Origin: Microtetraspora niveoalba
Lineage (GTDB): Bacteria; Actinomycetota; Actinomycetes; Streptosporangiales; Streptosporangiaceae
Length of the DNA stretch: 64,000 nt
NCBI RefSeq assembly: GCF_001570405.1
Contig: NZ_BBYM01000032.1
Location: forward strand, 1-64,000
Direction of reading: 5' to 3'
Part shown: one piece after another, positions 24,926 to 32,980 of the stretch
Layout: every line of letters starts with the position of its first letter
Numbering within the stretch: the first letter of the stretch is position 1
Made by a program: the position numbers and the translations under genes
The notes under the pieces: generated by a model
The model's database searches: none
What the model was told of the DNA's origin: nothing
Seen by the model: only the letters and a program-made list of their open reading frames with translations

Positions 24926-27856
24926 TCAGGCCCCGAGTTCGCCGAGGGCTGCGCGGGAGCGGGCGATCTGCTCGCGAGTGCGGGCGGACCAGACGGGTTC
25001 GTTGAGCCGGCTGAGCAGGGCATAGCAGGCAGTGAAGTGATCAAGGGCCGCGCGTTCGTCACCCCGCCACCGGCAGATCTCCCCCAGGGCATACGCGGTT
25101 ATGGCCTCCCCTAGGGCGTCGCCGGCACGGGCGCACATCTCCCTGCAGTCGGCGAGCATGCGCGCGGCGCGGTCGAAACGGCCCAGCGCGCCCTCGGCCT
25201 CCGCCAGCCGGCGCAGCGCGATCCGCTCGCCGTTGTTCCATCGCAGCTCGCGGCTGAGGTCGAAGCTCATCCGGTAGTGGCCGACGGCCTCCTCGACCCG
25301 GCCCATCTCGTAGCAGGCGATCCCCATGCCGCGCCATATGCGGGCGCTGTGGACGACGCTCTCGCCGTCGGCGAGCGCAAGAGCGCGCCGGGAGGTCGTG
25401 ACGGCGTCGTCGTAACGGCCCAGGTACAGCTGAACTGCGGCGACCTCGGTCCACGCGGTCAGCAGGCCGTGCGTGTCGCCGAGGGTGATGAAGCGGTCGG
25501 CCGCCCGGGTGGCGACGGCCAGCGCGGACCGCAGATCGTCCTCCATAGTGGCGGCGACCCCGAGCAGCGCGTACGCGGCCGAGTGCCGGTCCCCCGCCCC
25601 TTCACAACGATCCAGCAGCCGGCGGAACTCCACGGCGACGGTGTGGGCGCGCCTGCGGTCCACTTCGGCGTCGGCGCGCACCAGCCGCAGGCGCGTCTCG
25701 GCGGAGGCGTCGCCTGCCCTCGCGGCGGCCTCGATCGCCTCCCCCAGCAGGTACACGGCGTCGTCGTGGAAACCGCGCAGGATGAGGAACGGCGCCAGGG
25801 CGTGGGCGAGGTCGGCCGACACCGTCACCAGGCCCGCCCTGGCCGCCGTCACCACCACCGCGATGAGCAAACTGCGCTCCGCCGACAGCCAGGCGCCGCC
25901 CTCGGCCGAGGGCGGCGTCCGCGCCGGGACGCCGGAAGGCGGCGGCGCGAAGGCGAGGGGCAACTCGCGCGCGGCGTCGGTGACCCGGACCCGCGCCTCG
26001 GCGGCGACCCGGCGCAGCGCCGCCTCCCGGCACCCTTCGCTCTCCTCGGCGGCGAAGAGCTCGGAGGCGAAGCTCCGCAGCAGGTCGTGCATTCGGTATC
26101 GGGGCTGTGCCGCCGCGTCGATGTCGCTCCCACTGATCAGACCGGCGGCGGCGAGCTCCTCCAGGGAGTGGTCGACGTCGTGCGCGGACGCGCCCACGAG
26201 CGCGGCCACGGTCCACGCCGCCACGCTGTCGGCCGTGATCGGTCCGAACATCCGGAACGCCTGCCGGGCCTGCGGGGACAGCGTCGCATAGCTCATCGCG
26301 AACGTGGTCCGCACGTCCAGCTGTCCGGAATGCAGCTCGTTCAGGCGCGCCGGCGTGTCGGTGAGCCGCCGGGCGAACTCGGCCAGCGGCCACGCGGGAC
26401 GCGTGACGAGGCGTGCTCCGGCGATGCGCAGCGCGAGTGGGAGCCGTCCGCAGGCGCGCAGGATCGCCTCCGCCGACTCCGGGTCGCTCTCCACCCGATC
26501 GGTGCCGGCCACACCCGCGAGCAGGTTGCGGGCGTCGGCGGGTGGCGGCACGTCCAGGGTGAGCGCGACCGCGCCCGGCATCGTGGGAAGGGGCCCGCGG
26601 GAGGTGACGATGACCGCCGACCTCGGTGTCCCCGGGACAAGCGGCCGCACCTGGGCCTCGCCGCCCGCGTCGTCGAGCAGCACCAGGACCGCACGGTCGG
26701 CGATCCGGGCCCGGTACATCGCCGCCTGCTCCTCCATGGAGGCGGGCATGACAGCGGCGTCCACGCCGAGCGCCCGCAGCAGTTCGGCGAGTAGGTCGGC
26801 CGGGTCGCGGGGGGACGGCGAGGCGCCGCCCAGCCGGACGAACAGCTGTCCGTCGGCGAATTCCTCCCGCAGTTGGTGGGCGACGTGCACGGCCAGCGTG
26901 CTCTTGCCGACGCCGGGCGGGCCGGACACGACCGCGATCGCGGGCGCCGCGCTGCCCCGGTCGGTACGGCCGGCTGTTGCGCGCAGCGCGGCGATCACCT
27001 TGCGCGTCTCGGACTCGCGCCCGACGAAGTCGGCGATGTCCGCGGGGAGCAGGCAGATCCCCCTCCACGCGGGCTCCCGCCGCTCAGCCGCGTTCGGGGC
27101 GGATGCGTCCAAGACGGCCGCCGGTGCGGCCGGTTCGACGGGAGCGTCGTTCAGGATCGCCGCGTGCAGGTTCCGTAACTCCTGCCCCGGCTCCACGCCC
27201 AACTCGGCGACGAGCACCGACCGCGCCCGCCGGTACGCCTCCAGCGCCTCGGCGCGCCGCCCCGCCCGGTGCAGCGCCACCATGAGCCGATGCCACAGCC
27301 GTTCGCTGAGCGGGGCGGTCTCCACCAGCGGGGTCAGTTCGGCAACGAGTTCGTCGTGCAGGCCGAGCCGCAGGCGCACGTCGATCCAGTCGAGCCTGGC
27401 GCTCTCCCTCCTCTCCTCGAGTTCGGCGATGCGCGCGGTCACCGGCCCGGCCAGCGGCACGTCCTCGGCGGGCCTGCCGCGCCACAGCGACAACGCCCGC
27501 GCGAACAGGCGGTGGGCCTCGGCCAGGTCGCCGCGCGCCGACTCCAGACGTGCCTGCCGTACGGCCTCGTCGAAGGCGAGGAGATCGAGCCGGTCGGGAT
27601 CGAGCGTGAGGAGGTAGCCCTGCCCCTGTGTCTCCACCTCGATCGCGGCCTTGCGGAGCACCGCCACATAGGTCTGCAGGTTGGCCAGGGCAGATCTGGG
27701 CGGGTCGTCCCAGACCGAGGCGATCAGCCGGTCTCTGGAGACGACGGCGTTCGGATGGAGCAGGAAGGAGCTGAGCACCGCGCGCGGCTTGGCCGCTAAT
27801 CGCACGGGCCGCCCAGCCTCAGCGATACGGACCGGTCCGAGGATCGCAAAGTCCAC
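24926..27856 (-). CDS. AfsR/SARP-type transcriptional regulator
   Basis: 976 residues, GTG start preceded by GGGAGG at 5 bases. Residues 1-90 form the OmpR-like winged helix, about 95-240 the BTAD domain, about 270-520 an NB-ARC ATPase with the P-loop SGPPGVGKST (311-320), and about 700-970 TPR-like repeats. SARP proteins activate secondary-metabolite operons. It faces the peptide-E1-protease module across 130 bases, so that module is the probable target. Its 3' end lies close to the gene-remnant region. Confidence 0.9.
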   Translation of the reverse strand: MDFAILGPVRIAEAGRPVRLAAKPRAVLSSFLLHPNAVVSRDRLIASVWDDPPRSALANLQTYVAVLRKAAIEVETQGQGYLLTLDPDRLDLLAFDEAVRQARLESARGDLAEAHRLFARALSLWRGRPAEDVPLAGPVTARIAELEERRESARLDWIDVRLRLGLHDELVAELTPLVETAPLSERLWHRLMVALHRAGRRAEALEAYRRARSVLVAELGVEPGQELRNLHAAILNDAPVEPAAPAAVLDASAPNAAERREPAWRGICLLPADIADFVGRESETRKVIAALRATAGRTDRGSAAPAIAVVSGPPGVGKSTLAVHVAHQLREEFADGQLFVRLGGASPSPRDPADLLAELLRALGVDAAVMPASMEEQAAMYRARIADRAVLVLLDDAGGEAQVRPLVPGTPRSAVIVTSRGPLPTMPGAVALTLDVPPPADARNLLAGVAGTDRVESDPESAEAILRACGRLPLALRIAGARLVTRPAWPLAEFARRLTDTPARLNELHSGQLDVRTTFAMSYATLSPQARQAFRMFGPITADSVAAWTVAALVGASAHDVDHSLEELAAAGLISGSDIDAAAQPRYRMHDLLRSFASELFAAEESEGCREAALRRVAAEARVRVTDAARELPLAFAPPPSGVPARTPPSAEGGAWLSAERSLLIAVVVTAARAGLVTVSADLAHALAPFLILRGFHDDAVYLLGEAIEAAARAGDASAETRLRLVRADAEVDRRRAHTVAVEFRRLLDRCEGAGDRHSAAYALLGVAATMEDDLRSALAVATRAADRFITLGDTHGLLTAWTEVAAVQLYLGRYDDAVTTSRRALALADGESVVHSARIWRGMGIACYEMGRVEEAVGHYRMSFDLSRELRWNNGERIALRRLAEAEGALGRFDRAARMLADCREMCARAGDALGEAITAYALGEICRWRGDERAALDHFTACYALLSRLNEPVWSARTREQIARSRAALGELGA

Positions 27857-27986
27857 TTTCGCCTCCCGAATCCGCTCAGCGAAAACCCCCGACGAGGACC
27901 CTTTTGACCTTCTGTAGCGACTTTATGGGGATTCTGTGGGCGCGCATAGGAGCTTGATCGAAGACATCCGAAAGGAGGTGGGCTCA
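27857..27986. promoter_or_regulatory. Divergent promoter region, SARP gene and peptide module
   Basis: 130 bases separate the SARP start from the 18-codon ORF start. The region is less GC-rich than its surroundings (CCCTTTTGACCTTC, CGACTTTATGGG). A plus-strand TTGACC at 27904-27909 is a possible -35 box, but no well-spaced -10 box is seen. AAAGGAGGTG at 27970-27979 is the ribosome-binding site of the small ORF. Confidence 0.5.
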
Positions 27987-28043
27987 GTGAAGATCGAGGT
28001 TCGCAAGGTCGAGGCGGTCAAGGCGACCCAGTTCATGACCTGA
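27987..28043 (+). CDS. 18-residue candidate precursor peptide
   Basis: GTG start. The product is MKIEVRKVEAVKATQFMT, with no cysteine. AAAGGAGGTG lies at a good distance upstream, close to a full match to the 16S rRNA 3' end, so translation is very likely. It is followed by a strong hairpin and then by an E1-like and a membrane-protease gene, both with N-terminal regions that look like peptide-recognition (PqqD/RRE) domains. It could be a modified-peptide precursor, as in microcin C systems, where a 7-residue peptide is adenylylated by the E1-like MccB. It could instead be a regulatory leader peptide. The final product is unknown. Confidence 0.65.
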   Translation: MKIEVRKVEAVKATQFMT

Positions 28044-28064
28044 CGCGCCGCCTGTCAGTAGATC

Positions 28065-28093
28065 GGCGGGGGACGGCGCGACCGTCCCCCGCC
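28065..28093 (+). terminator. Attenuator-like hairpin between the peptide and E1 genes
   Basis: Perfect 12-base arms GGCGGGGGACGG (28065-28076) and CCGTCCCCCGCC (28082-28093) enclose the 5-base loop CGCGA and are followed by CGTTTCG. Partial termination here would make much more peptide mRNA than enzyme mRNA, which is common in peptide natural-product operons. Confidence 0.75.
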
Positions 28094-28124
28094 CGTTTCG
28101 TCCGATCGACCCTCTGGAGTGGCG

Positions 28125-29213
28125 ATGCGAGTGATATTGAAAGAGTGCGCCTGGGAAGCCCTCGGTGACGACCTCATCGTGGTCCACGACCCGCGTGAGG
28201 CGTTCACCCTGGCCGACCCCGAAGGCCGGATCGCGGCGCTCCTCGACGAGCTCGGCCGCGGGCCCGCGACGGCGGAGAAGCTGAGCGCCGCGCTGACCGC
28301 GCGGGGCTTCGCCGCCACGGTCGCGGACGTCCGGGACGGGCTGGACGGACTCGACTCCCTCGGCCTGGTCGAGAACGCGGACGAACGGTGGCTGGGCGCG
28401 CCCGACGCCGACGAGCGCCACTTCTCCAACCTGACCTTCTTCGGCTCCTTCGCCGGACTGCACACCTCGCGCGCGGAATTCGTCCGGCGGTTGCGCGACT
28501 CGCACGTCCTCGTGCTCGGCGCCGGCGGCGGCGGCTCCTCTCTCGTGCAGTGCCTGGCGGGGCTCGGCGTCGGCGCGCTGACGCTGGTGGACCGCGACGA
28601 CATCGCGCCGCGCAACTTCGCCCGACAGTTCCTGTACCGGCATGTCGACATCGGCCGGTCGAAGGTCGACCGCGCCGCCGAATGGGTGCGCGAATACGAC
28701 CCCGGCATCGAGGTCCGTGCCGTCGACCGGTGGATCTCCGGCCCCGAGGACCTGAAGGACCTCACCGAGGACGTCCACGTGGTGGCCGGCGGCCTGGACG
28801 GCGCTCCGGACGCCAACCTGTGGGTGAACGAGGCCGCACTGCGCGCGGGGGTCCCTCTCGTCGCCGGCGGAATGACCCGCACGCAGCTCATCTACTTCTC
28901 CGTCGATCCGGGCAAGAGCGCGTGCCTGCGATGCGACGAGTCGGACCTGCCCGACCCGGACGAACACTCCTCGGCGGGGGTCGCCCACCGGCTCACCCGC
29001 GGGCTCCGGCTCGCCAACGGGCTCACCGGGCCGATGGCCATGCAGGTCGGCTCGCTGGTCGCCTACGAGGTCATGCGCTACCTGACCGGCATCGAACCGC
29101 CGCGGGCCGCCGGGTCCCGTGTCATCCTCGACCTGCGCAACGGGCTCATCCCCACCTGGGAGCCGTTCCCCCGCGACCCCGACTGCCCGGCGTGCGCTCT
29201 GGCCCGGCGGTGA
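28125..29213 (+). CDS. E1/ThiF-like adenylyltransferase with N-terminal recognition-like domain
   Basis: 362 residues from ATG 28125, chosen because GGAG (28116-28119) lies 5 bases upstream; a GTG at 28119 would overlap it. Residues 1-90 resemble a PqqD/RRE-type domain. The adenylation domain has GAGGGG (132-137), VDRDDIAPRNFARQ with Asp156, Asn164, Arg167 and Gln168, and Asp225 in GGLDGAPDAN. Zinc is probably held by Cys267, Cys270, Cys354 and Cys357. E1-like enzymes adenylylate a C-terminal carboxylate; here the likely substrate is the 18-residue peptide or its modified form. It is followed by an M50 protease gene after 4 bases. Confidence 0.85.
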   Translation: MRVILKECAWEALGDDLIVVHDPREAFTLADPEGRIAALLDELGRGPATAEKLSAALTARGFAATVADVRDGLDGLDSLGLVENADERWLGAPDADERHFSNLTFFGSFAGLHTSRAEFVRRLRDSHVLVLGAGGGGSSLVQCLAGLGVGALTLVDRDDIAPRNFARQFLYRHVDIGRSKVDRAAEWVREYDPGIEVRAVDRWISGPEDLKDLTEDVHVVAGGLDGAPDANLWVNEAALRAGVPLVAGGMTRTQLIYFSVDPGKSACLRCDESDLPDPDEHSSAGVAHRLTRGLRLANGLTGPMAMQVGSLVAYEVMRYLTGIEPPRAAGSRVILDLRNGLIPTWEPFPRDPDCPACALARR

Positions 29214-29217
29214 CGGG

Positions 29218-30456
29218 ATGAACGGCACCACGGTCCCGCTGCGCCCGCTCACCCTGGTGGAGGAGGGCGATGAGGTACTGGTCGGCGATCCCGACACCGG
29301 CACGTTCGTGACCATGCCCGCCGTGGGCGGAGTGGTGATCTCCGCACTGCTGCGCGGCGCGACCGCGGAGGAGGCCGCCGCCGAGGCCGAGGCGTTCGCC
29401 GGGGAGCCGGTCGACATGCCGTCGTTCGTGGCGACCCTCGCCGAACTCGGCTTCGTGGACGATCGGCCCGGCGAGGAACGTCAGGCCGCTCGCACCGCAC
29501 CCATCCAGATGCGCCGCTGGATGGGCTGGGTGAGCCAGCGGATGGCCCGCCCTTTCTTCGGCCCGGTGGCCTGGACCGGCTACGTCGTCCTCGCGTCGTT
29601 CTGCCTCGCCGTCTTCATCACCTCGCCGTCCCTGTTCCCGAGCCCGGCGCGGGACGCGTTCCTGTTCGACGACATCGGGCTGAGCGCCCTGCTGCTCATG
29701 CCGTTCGTCATGGTCTCGACGGCCCTGCACGAGTGCGGGCACTGGCTCGCCGCGCGAGCGATCGGCGTCAAGTCCCGCTTCGGCATAGACCGGCGGATGA
29801 TGCTGCTCGTCTTCGAAACCGACCTCACCCAGGTGTGGACGGTGCCCCGCCGCCAGAGGTACGGCCCACTGCTCGGCGGCATGGCGACGGATGCGGCCGT
29901 GCTCAGCCTGCTGCTGGGGGCCCGCCTGCTGATCCAGCAGGGACTGTGGGCGCCGCCGCAGCCGGTGGACGCGACGCTCGCGGTGTGGGTGTTCGTGAAG
30001 CTGGCCGGCTTGCTGTGGCAGTGCATGATCTTCCTGCGCACCGACCTGTACGCGGTGCTGGTCAACGCCCTCGGCTGCCGCGATCTGTGGCGGGTCAAGA
30101 CGCTGCTGCTGCGGCGGGCGTTCGGCCGCCTCACACCCGAGCAGGCCGAGGAACTGGCCGGGGCCGCCCCCGCCGACCTGCGGGCCGGCCGCTGGTTCCG
30201 TTGGCTGTGGCTGGCCGGATTCGTCGGCGTGCTGGCCTGGTTCGTCTTCTTCGTGGTCCCCGTCGCCGTGACCGTGCTCCGGTGGGCGGCGGACGGTCTC
30301 CTCCTCGGACCGTTCGACCTCCGGTTCTGGTACTCACTGCTGTGCACGGCCCTGCTGCTCGGCCCGGTAGCCCTCGCCATCTACCTGACAGCCAGGGAGT
30401 ACGCCCTCTGGGCCCGCGTACGGACATTGCTCGTGCGCCGGACGCGCCTCGACTGA
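29218..30456 (+). CDS. M50-family membrane zinc metalloprotease
   Basis: 412 residues. Residues about 8-85 resemble a PqqD-like domain (VEEGDEVLVGDPDTGTFVTM, LAELGFVDD). About six membrane segments follow. The zinc motif is HECGH (171-175) in STALHECGHWLAARAIG; a third ligand is probably Asp276 in FLRTDLYAVLVNALGC, as in M50 peptidases associated with peptide natural products. It should cleave a substrate within or next to the membrane, for example to release a mature peptide. It starts 4 bases after the E1-like gene. No ABC exporter gene is present nearby. Confidence 0.85.
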   Translation: MNGTTVPLRPLTLVEEGDEVLVGDPDTGTFVTMPAVGGVVISALLRGATAEEAAAEAEAFAGEPVDMPSFVATLAELGFVDDRPGEERQAARTAPIQMRRWMGWVSQRMARPFFGPVAWTGYVVLASFCLAVFITSPSLFPSPARDAFLFDDIGLSALLLMPFVMVSTALHECGHWLAARAIGVKSRFGIDRRMMLLVFETDLTQVWTVPRRQRYGPLLGGMATDAAVLSLLLGARLLIQQGLWAPPQPVDATLAVWVFVKLAGLLWQCMIFLRTDLYAVLVNALGCRDLWRVKTLLLRRAFGRLTPEQAEELAGAAPADLRAGRWFRWLWLAGFVGVLAWFVFFVVPVAVTVLRWAADGLLLGPFDLRFWYSLLCTALLLGPVALAIYLTAREYALWARVRTLLVRRTRLD

Positions 30457-30473
30457 CGATCCGGTGAACGGTG

Positions 30474-30548
30474 CACGGCGGCCGGCTCTTCGGGGGGCGG
30501 ACGTACGACGACCTTCTGGGGCACGGGACGACAGTGGGACCATCGCCT
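30474..30548 (+). pseudogene. Internal remnant of a dihydrofolate reductase-family protein
   Basis: One plus-strand frame reads GGRLFGGRTYDDLLGH, then GTTVGPSP, close to the GALLFGRRTYEDLLGHW segment of RibD-C/dihydrofolate reductase-family proteins. It begins 18 bases after the protease gene ends. It may be the downstream part of the fragment at 24709-24774. Confidence 0.5.
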
Positions 30549-30604
30549 CATCACCGAGGGCGAAGCCCATCTCCGCCGCGCCGAGCGAGGAGTGCGAGCA
30601 GCGT

Positions 30605-30631
30605 GCGCCCGAGCCGTGAACGCTCGGGCGC
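30605..30631. terminator. Terminator-like hairpin downstream of the peptide module
   Basis: Perfect 10-base arms GCGCCCGAGC (30605-30614) and GCTCGGGCGC (30622-30631) enclose a 7-base loop. It lies 149 bases after the protease gene and may end that transcript. Confidence 0.55.
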
Positions 30632-30698
30632 GGCTGATCCCAGGCTGTCGTGGCGCGACCGCTAGGGAGTGTCTGACAAATGCTGCGAGCCGTTCGAT

Positions 30699-30746
30699 GG
30701 GCGGGCCGAAAACCGGTTGAGCGGGCGGGCCGAAAACCGGTTGGGC
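30699..30746. repeat. Two direct 24-base repeats in front of an acetyltransferase gene
   Basis: Copies at 30699-30722 and 30723-30746 differ at one base. Each contains the palindromic core AACCGGTT in CCGAAAACCGGTTG. The second copy runs into a possible -35 box TTGGGC (30741-30746), with GGATAGCCT as a possible -10 region, close to the ATG at 30776. They are probable operator sites. Confidence 0.6.
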
Positions 30747-30775
30747 GGGCGACAGGGGTCGGATAGCCTTCCGCG

Positions 30776-31519
30776 ATGGACACGATCGTCACGACGCTCG
30801 CGGAGCGTCCGGAGCTCTGCGCCGGGCTGCGGGAGATGGCCGACGACTGGCCGCTGTTCGTCCTGAACGACCCGGTCGGCTGGTCGCACTTCGGCCGGCT
30901 CGCCGACACCTTCCCGGAGTTCACGTTCGTCGCGACCGAGGGGGGCGAGGTCGTCGCCCGCGCGTACTCGGTGCCGTTCCGGCTCGACGCGCCCGGACGC
31001 GGAGAGCTGCCCGCCGGCGGGTGGGACCAGGTGCTGATGTGGGCCTTCTCGGACCATCGTCGCGGCGTTCCGCCGGACACGGTGAGCGCCCTCGAAATCA
31101 CGGTGCGGCCCGACCTTCGGGGCAAGGGCCTCTCCGGGACGATGCTGGCCGCGATGCGGGCGAACACGCGCTCCCTCGGCTTCGCGTCGCTGGTCGCGCC
31201 CGTACGCCCGAACGGGAAGCACCGCGAACCCGCGACGCCGATGGCGGAGTACGCCCGGCGAACCCGCGAGGACGGGCTGCCGGTCGACCCGTGGCTGCGC
31301 ACCCATGCGCGCGCCGGTGGAGTGATCGTCTCGGTCGCCCCCGTCTCGATGGCGGTCGCGGGGTCGCTGGACCAGTGGCGGGAGTGGACCGGCCTGCCGT
31401 TCGACACGGACGGCTGGGTGGAGGTGCCGGGCGCGCTGGTGCCGGTGCACTGCGTGCCGGAACACGGTTACGCCACCTACGCCGAGCCGAACGTCTGGGT
31501 GCGGCACGACCTGACGTGA
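30776..31519 (+). CDS. GNAT-family acetyltransferase-like protein
   Basis: 247 residues. The acetyl-CoA motif is TVRPDLRGKGLSGTMLAAMRANT, preceded by DTVSALEITV. The remainder does not point to a substrate. No Shine-Dalgarno sequence is seen, and the possible -10 region is only about 10 bases before the ATG, so the mRNA may be leaderless. The gene stands alone, with a duplicated element just upstream. Confidence 0.75.
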   Translation: MDTIVTTLAERPELCAGLREMADDWPLFVLNDPVGWSHFGRLADTFPEFTFVATEGGEVVARAYSVPFRLDAPGRGELPAGGWDQVLMWAFSDHRRGVPPDTVSALEITVRPDLRGKGLSGTMLAAMRANTRSLGFASLVAPVRPNGKHREPATPMAEYARRTREDGLPVDPWLRTHARAGGVIVSVAPVSMAVAGSLDQWREWTGLPFDTDGWVEVPGALVPVHCVPEHGYATYAEPNVWVRHDLT

Positions 31520-31793
31520 CGCCCCGGAGGCGTCCGGCCCATCTGAGCCCCCGAGGACCTGTTCGCGGTCGCCGACGCCGGGCTTCCTGGTTGCCGGCGG
31601 CGCGGCGGGGCATGAACCGGCTACGGGGCGCCCACCCGTGACCTGCGGAAACGGATCACATGGTGGCGGCGTGCCGGCAACCTCACCGGACATGACCGCA
31701 CGGATGCGGCGTGGCCCGCCACCACCAGGGGCCGATACGGCCGGCGTGCCGCCGTCCCCCGGACGGTGAGCGCCGGCAGGAGGGACGGATCAA

Positions 31794-32843
31794 ATGAAGG
31801 CGTTCGTGATGAAGGAGATCGGGCGCGTCGGCTTCATGGAGAAGCCCGTTCCGCGGCCGGGCCCGGGGGACGCCGTCATACGGACGACAAGGGCCCTCAT
31901 CTGTACATCGGACTCCCACACGGTCAGCGGCGGCATCGGTCCTCGCGAGAACCTGACACTGGGGCACGAAGCGGTGGGCATCGTGGACTCCGTCGGAAGC
32001 GAGGTGGCGTACTTCCGGCCCGGCGACCGCGTCCTGGTCGGCGCCATCACCCCCGACTGGGGCGACCCGTCCTCACAGAATGGGTACCCGTCGCAGTCCG
32101 GCGGGCCGCTCGGGGGCTTCAAGTTCGCGAACTCCAAGGACGGCGTGTTCGCCGACTATTTCCACGTGAACGAGGCCGACGCCAATCTCGCCCGAATCCC
32201 GGACGGCATTCCCGACGAGATGGCGGTCTACTGCGCCGACATGCTCTCGACCGGGTTCATGGGGGCCGAGAAGGGGAGCATCCCGATCGGCGGGACCGTC
32301 GCCGTCCTCGCGCAGGGCCCGGTGGGCCTGATGGCGACGGCAGGGGCCAGGCTCCGCGGTGCCGGCCTCGTCATCGGGGTCGAATCCGTCCCACGCCGGC
32401 AGCGGCTCTCGCGCACGTACGGCGCGGACGAGATCGTGGATTTCACCGACGAGGACGTCCTCGGGCGGATCCTGGAGCTGACGGGTGGTGAGGGAGTCGA
32501 CACCGCCATCGAGGCACTGGGCGCGGATGTGACGTTCCAGACCGCGGTCAAGGTGACCAAGCCCGGCGGCACGATATCCAACGTCGGCTATTTCGGCGCA
32601 GGGGAGTTCGTGCGCATTCCCCGCGTCGAGTGGGGGGTCGGAATGGCCGACAAGACGATCGCGACCGGGCTCTGCCCCGGAGGAAGGCTGCGCATGGAGC
32701 GACTGCTGCGGGTCCTGGAGACGAAGCGGGTCGACCCCACCCACATGACGACTCACGAGTTCCGCTTCGATGACATGGAGCGGGCCTTCGAGATCGCCGA
32801 CAGGAAACTCGACGACGTCGTGAAAGTGCTGATCACCTTCTAG
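31794..32843 (+). CDS. Zinc-dependent secondary alcohol dehydrogenase
   Basis: 349 residues. It aligns by eye over its length with clostridial/Thermoanaerobacter isopropanol dehydrogenases: CTSDSHTVSGGI with Cys37, LGHEAVG with His58 and Glu59, TPDW, DGVFADYFHVNEADANLA and VYCADMLSTGF with the third zinc ligand Asp. The NADP-binding GSRP segment of those enzymes is GVES here; the acidic residue suggests NAD rather than NADP. It converts secondary alcohols and ketones. AGGAGG lies about 10 bases upstream of the ATG. Confidence 0.88.
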   Translation: MKAFVMKEIGRVGFMEKPVPRPGPGDAVIRTTRALICTSDSHTVSGGIGPRENLTLGHEAVGIVDSVGSEVAYFRPGDRVLVGAITPDWGDPSSQNGYPSQSGGPLGGFKFANSKDGVFADYFHVNEADANLARIPDGIPDEMAVYCADMLSTGFMGAEKGSIPIGGTVAVLAQGPVGLMATAGARLRGAGLVIGVESVPRRQRLSRTYGADEIVDFTDEDVLGRILELTGGEGVDTAIEALGADVTFQTAVKVTKPGGTISNVGYFGAGEFVRIPRVEWGVGMADKTIATGLCPGGRLRMERLLRVLETKRVDPTHMTTHEFRFDDMERAFEIADRKLDDVVKVLITF

Positions 32844-32980
32844 CTCCGCACTCTTCCGGCCCGGCGGAAGCCGCAGCGGGACGCCGGCAAGGCGACCGGC
32901 CTGCCGGCGCGGTCGTTGCGGACCCGTCGCGGCGGGGGTTGGCTCGCACCGCTGCGCAGGCTCTTCGAGGTGCCGGTCAC

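Larger units (their letters stand above)
30457..30775. other. Gap after the peptide module
   Basis: 319 bases without an intact gene. It contains a remnant resembling a dihydrofolate reductase-family protein (30474-30548), a hairpin (30605-30631) and a duplicated 24-base element (30699-30746) in front of the acetyltransferase gene. A GGGAGTGTCTGACAAATG segment near 30665 resembles some insertion-sequence ends but no partner end or transposase is seen. Confidence 0.5.

Noticed and set aside
24775-25005. Plus-strand continuation of the dihydrofolate reductase-like start, 98 codons in all
   Set aside because: Similarity ends after about 22 codons and the frame runs into the SARP gene on the other strand.
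27904-27929. TTGACC and TTTATG as a promoter for the small ORF
   Set aside because: Spacing is only 12-14 bases, too short for a standard promoter; kept only as a possible -35 box.
30661-30690. GGGAGTGTCTGACAAATG resembling an insertion-sequence end
   Set aside because: No matching inverted end, target duplication or transposase gene was found.
31518-31534. GACGCC...GGCGTC hairpin at the end of the acetyltransferase gene
   Set aside because: Only a 6-base-pair stem with no T-run; too weak to call a terminator.
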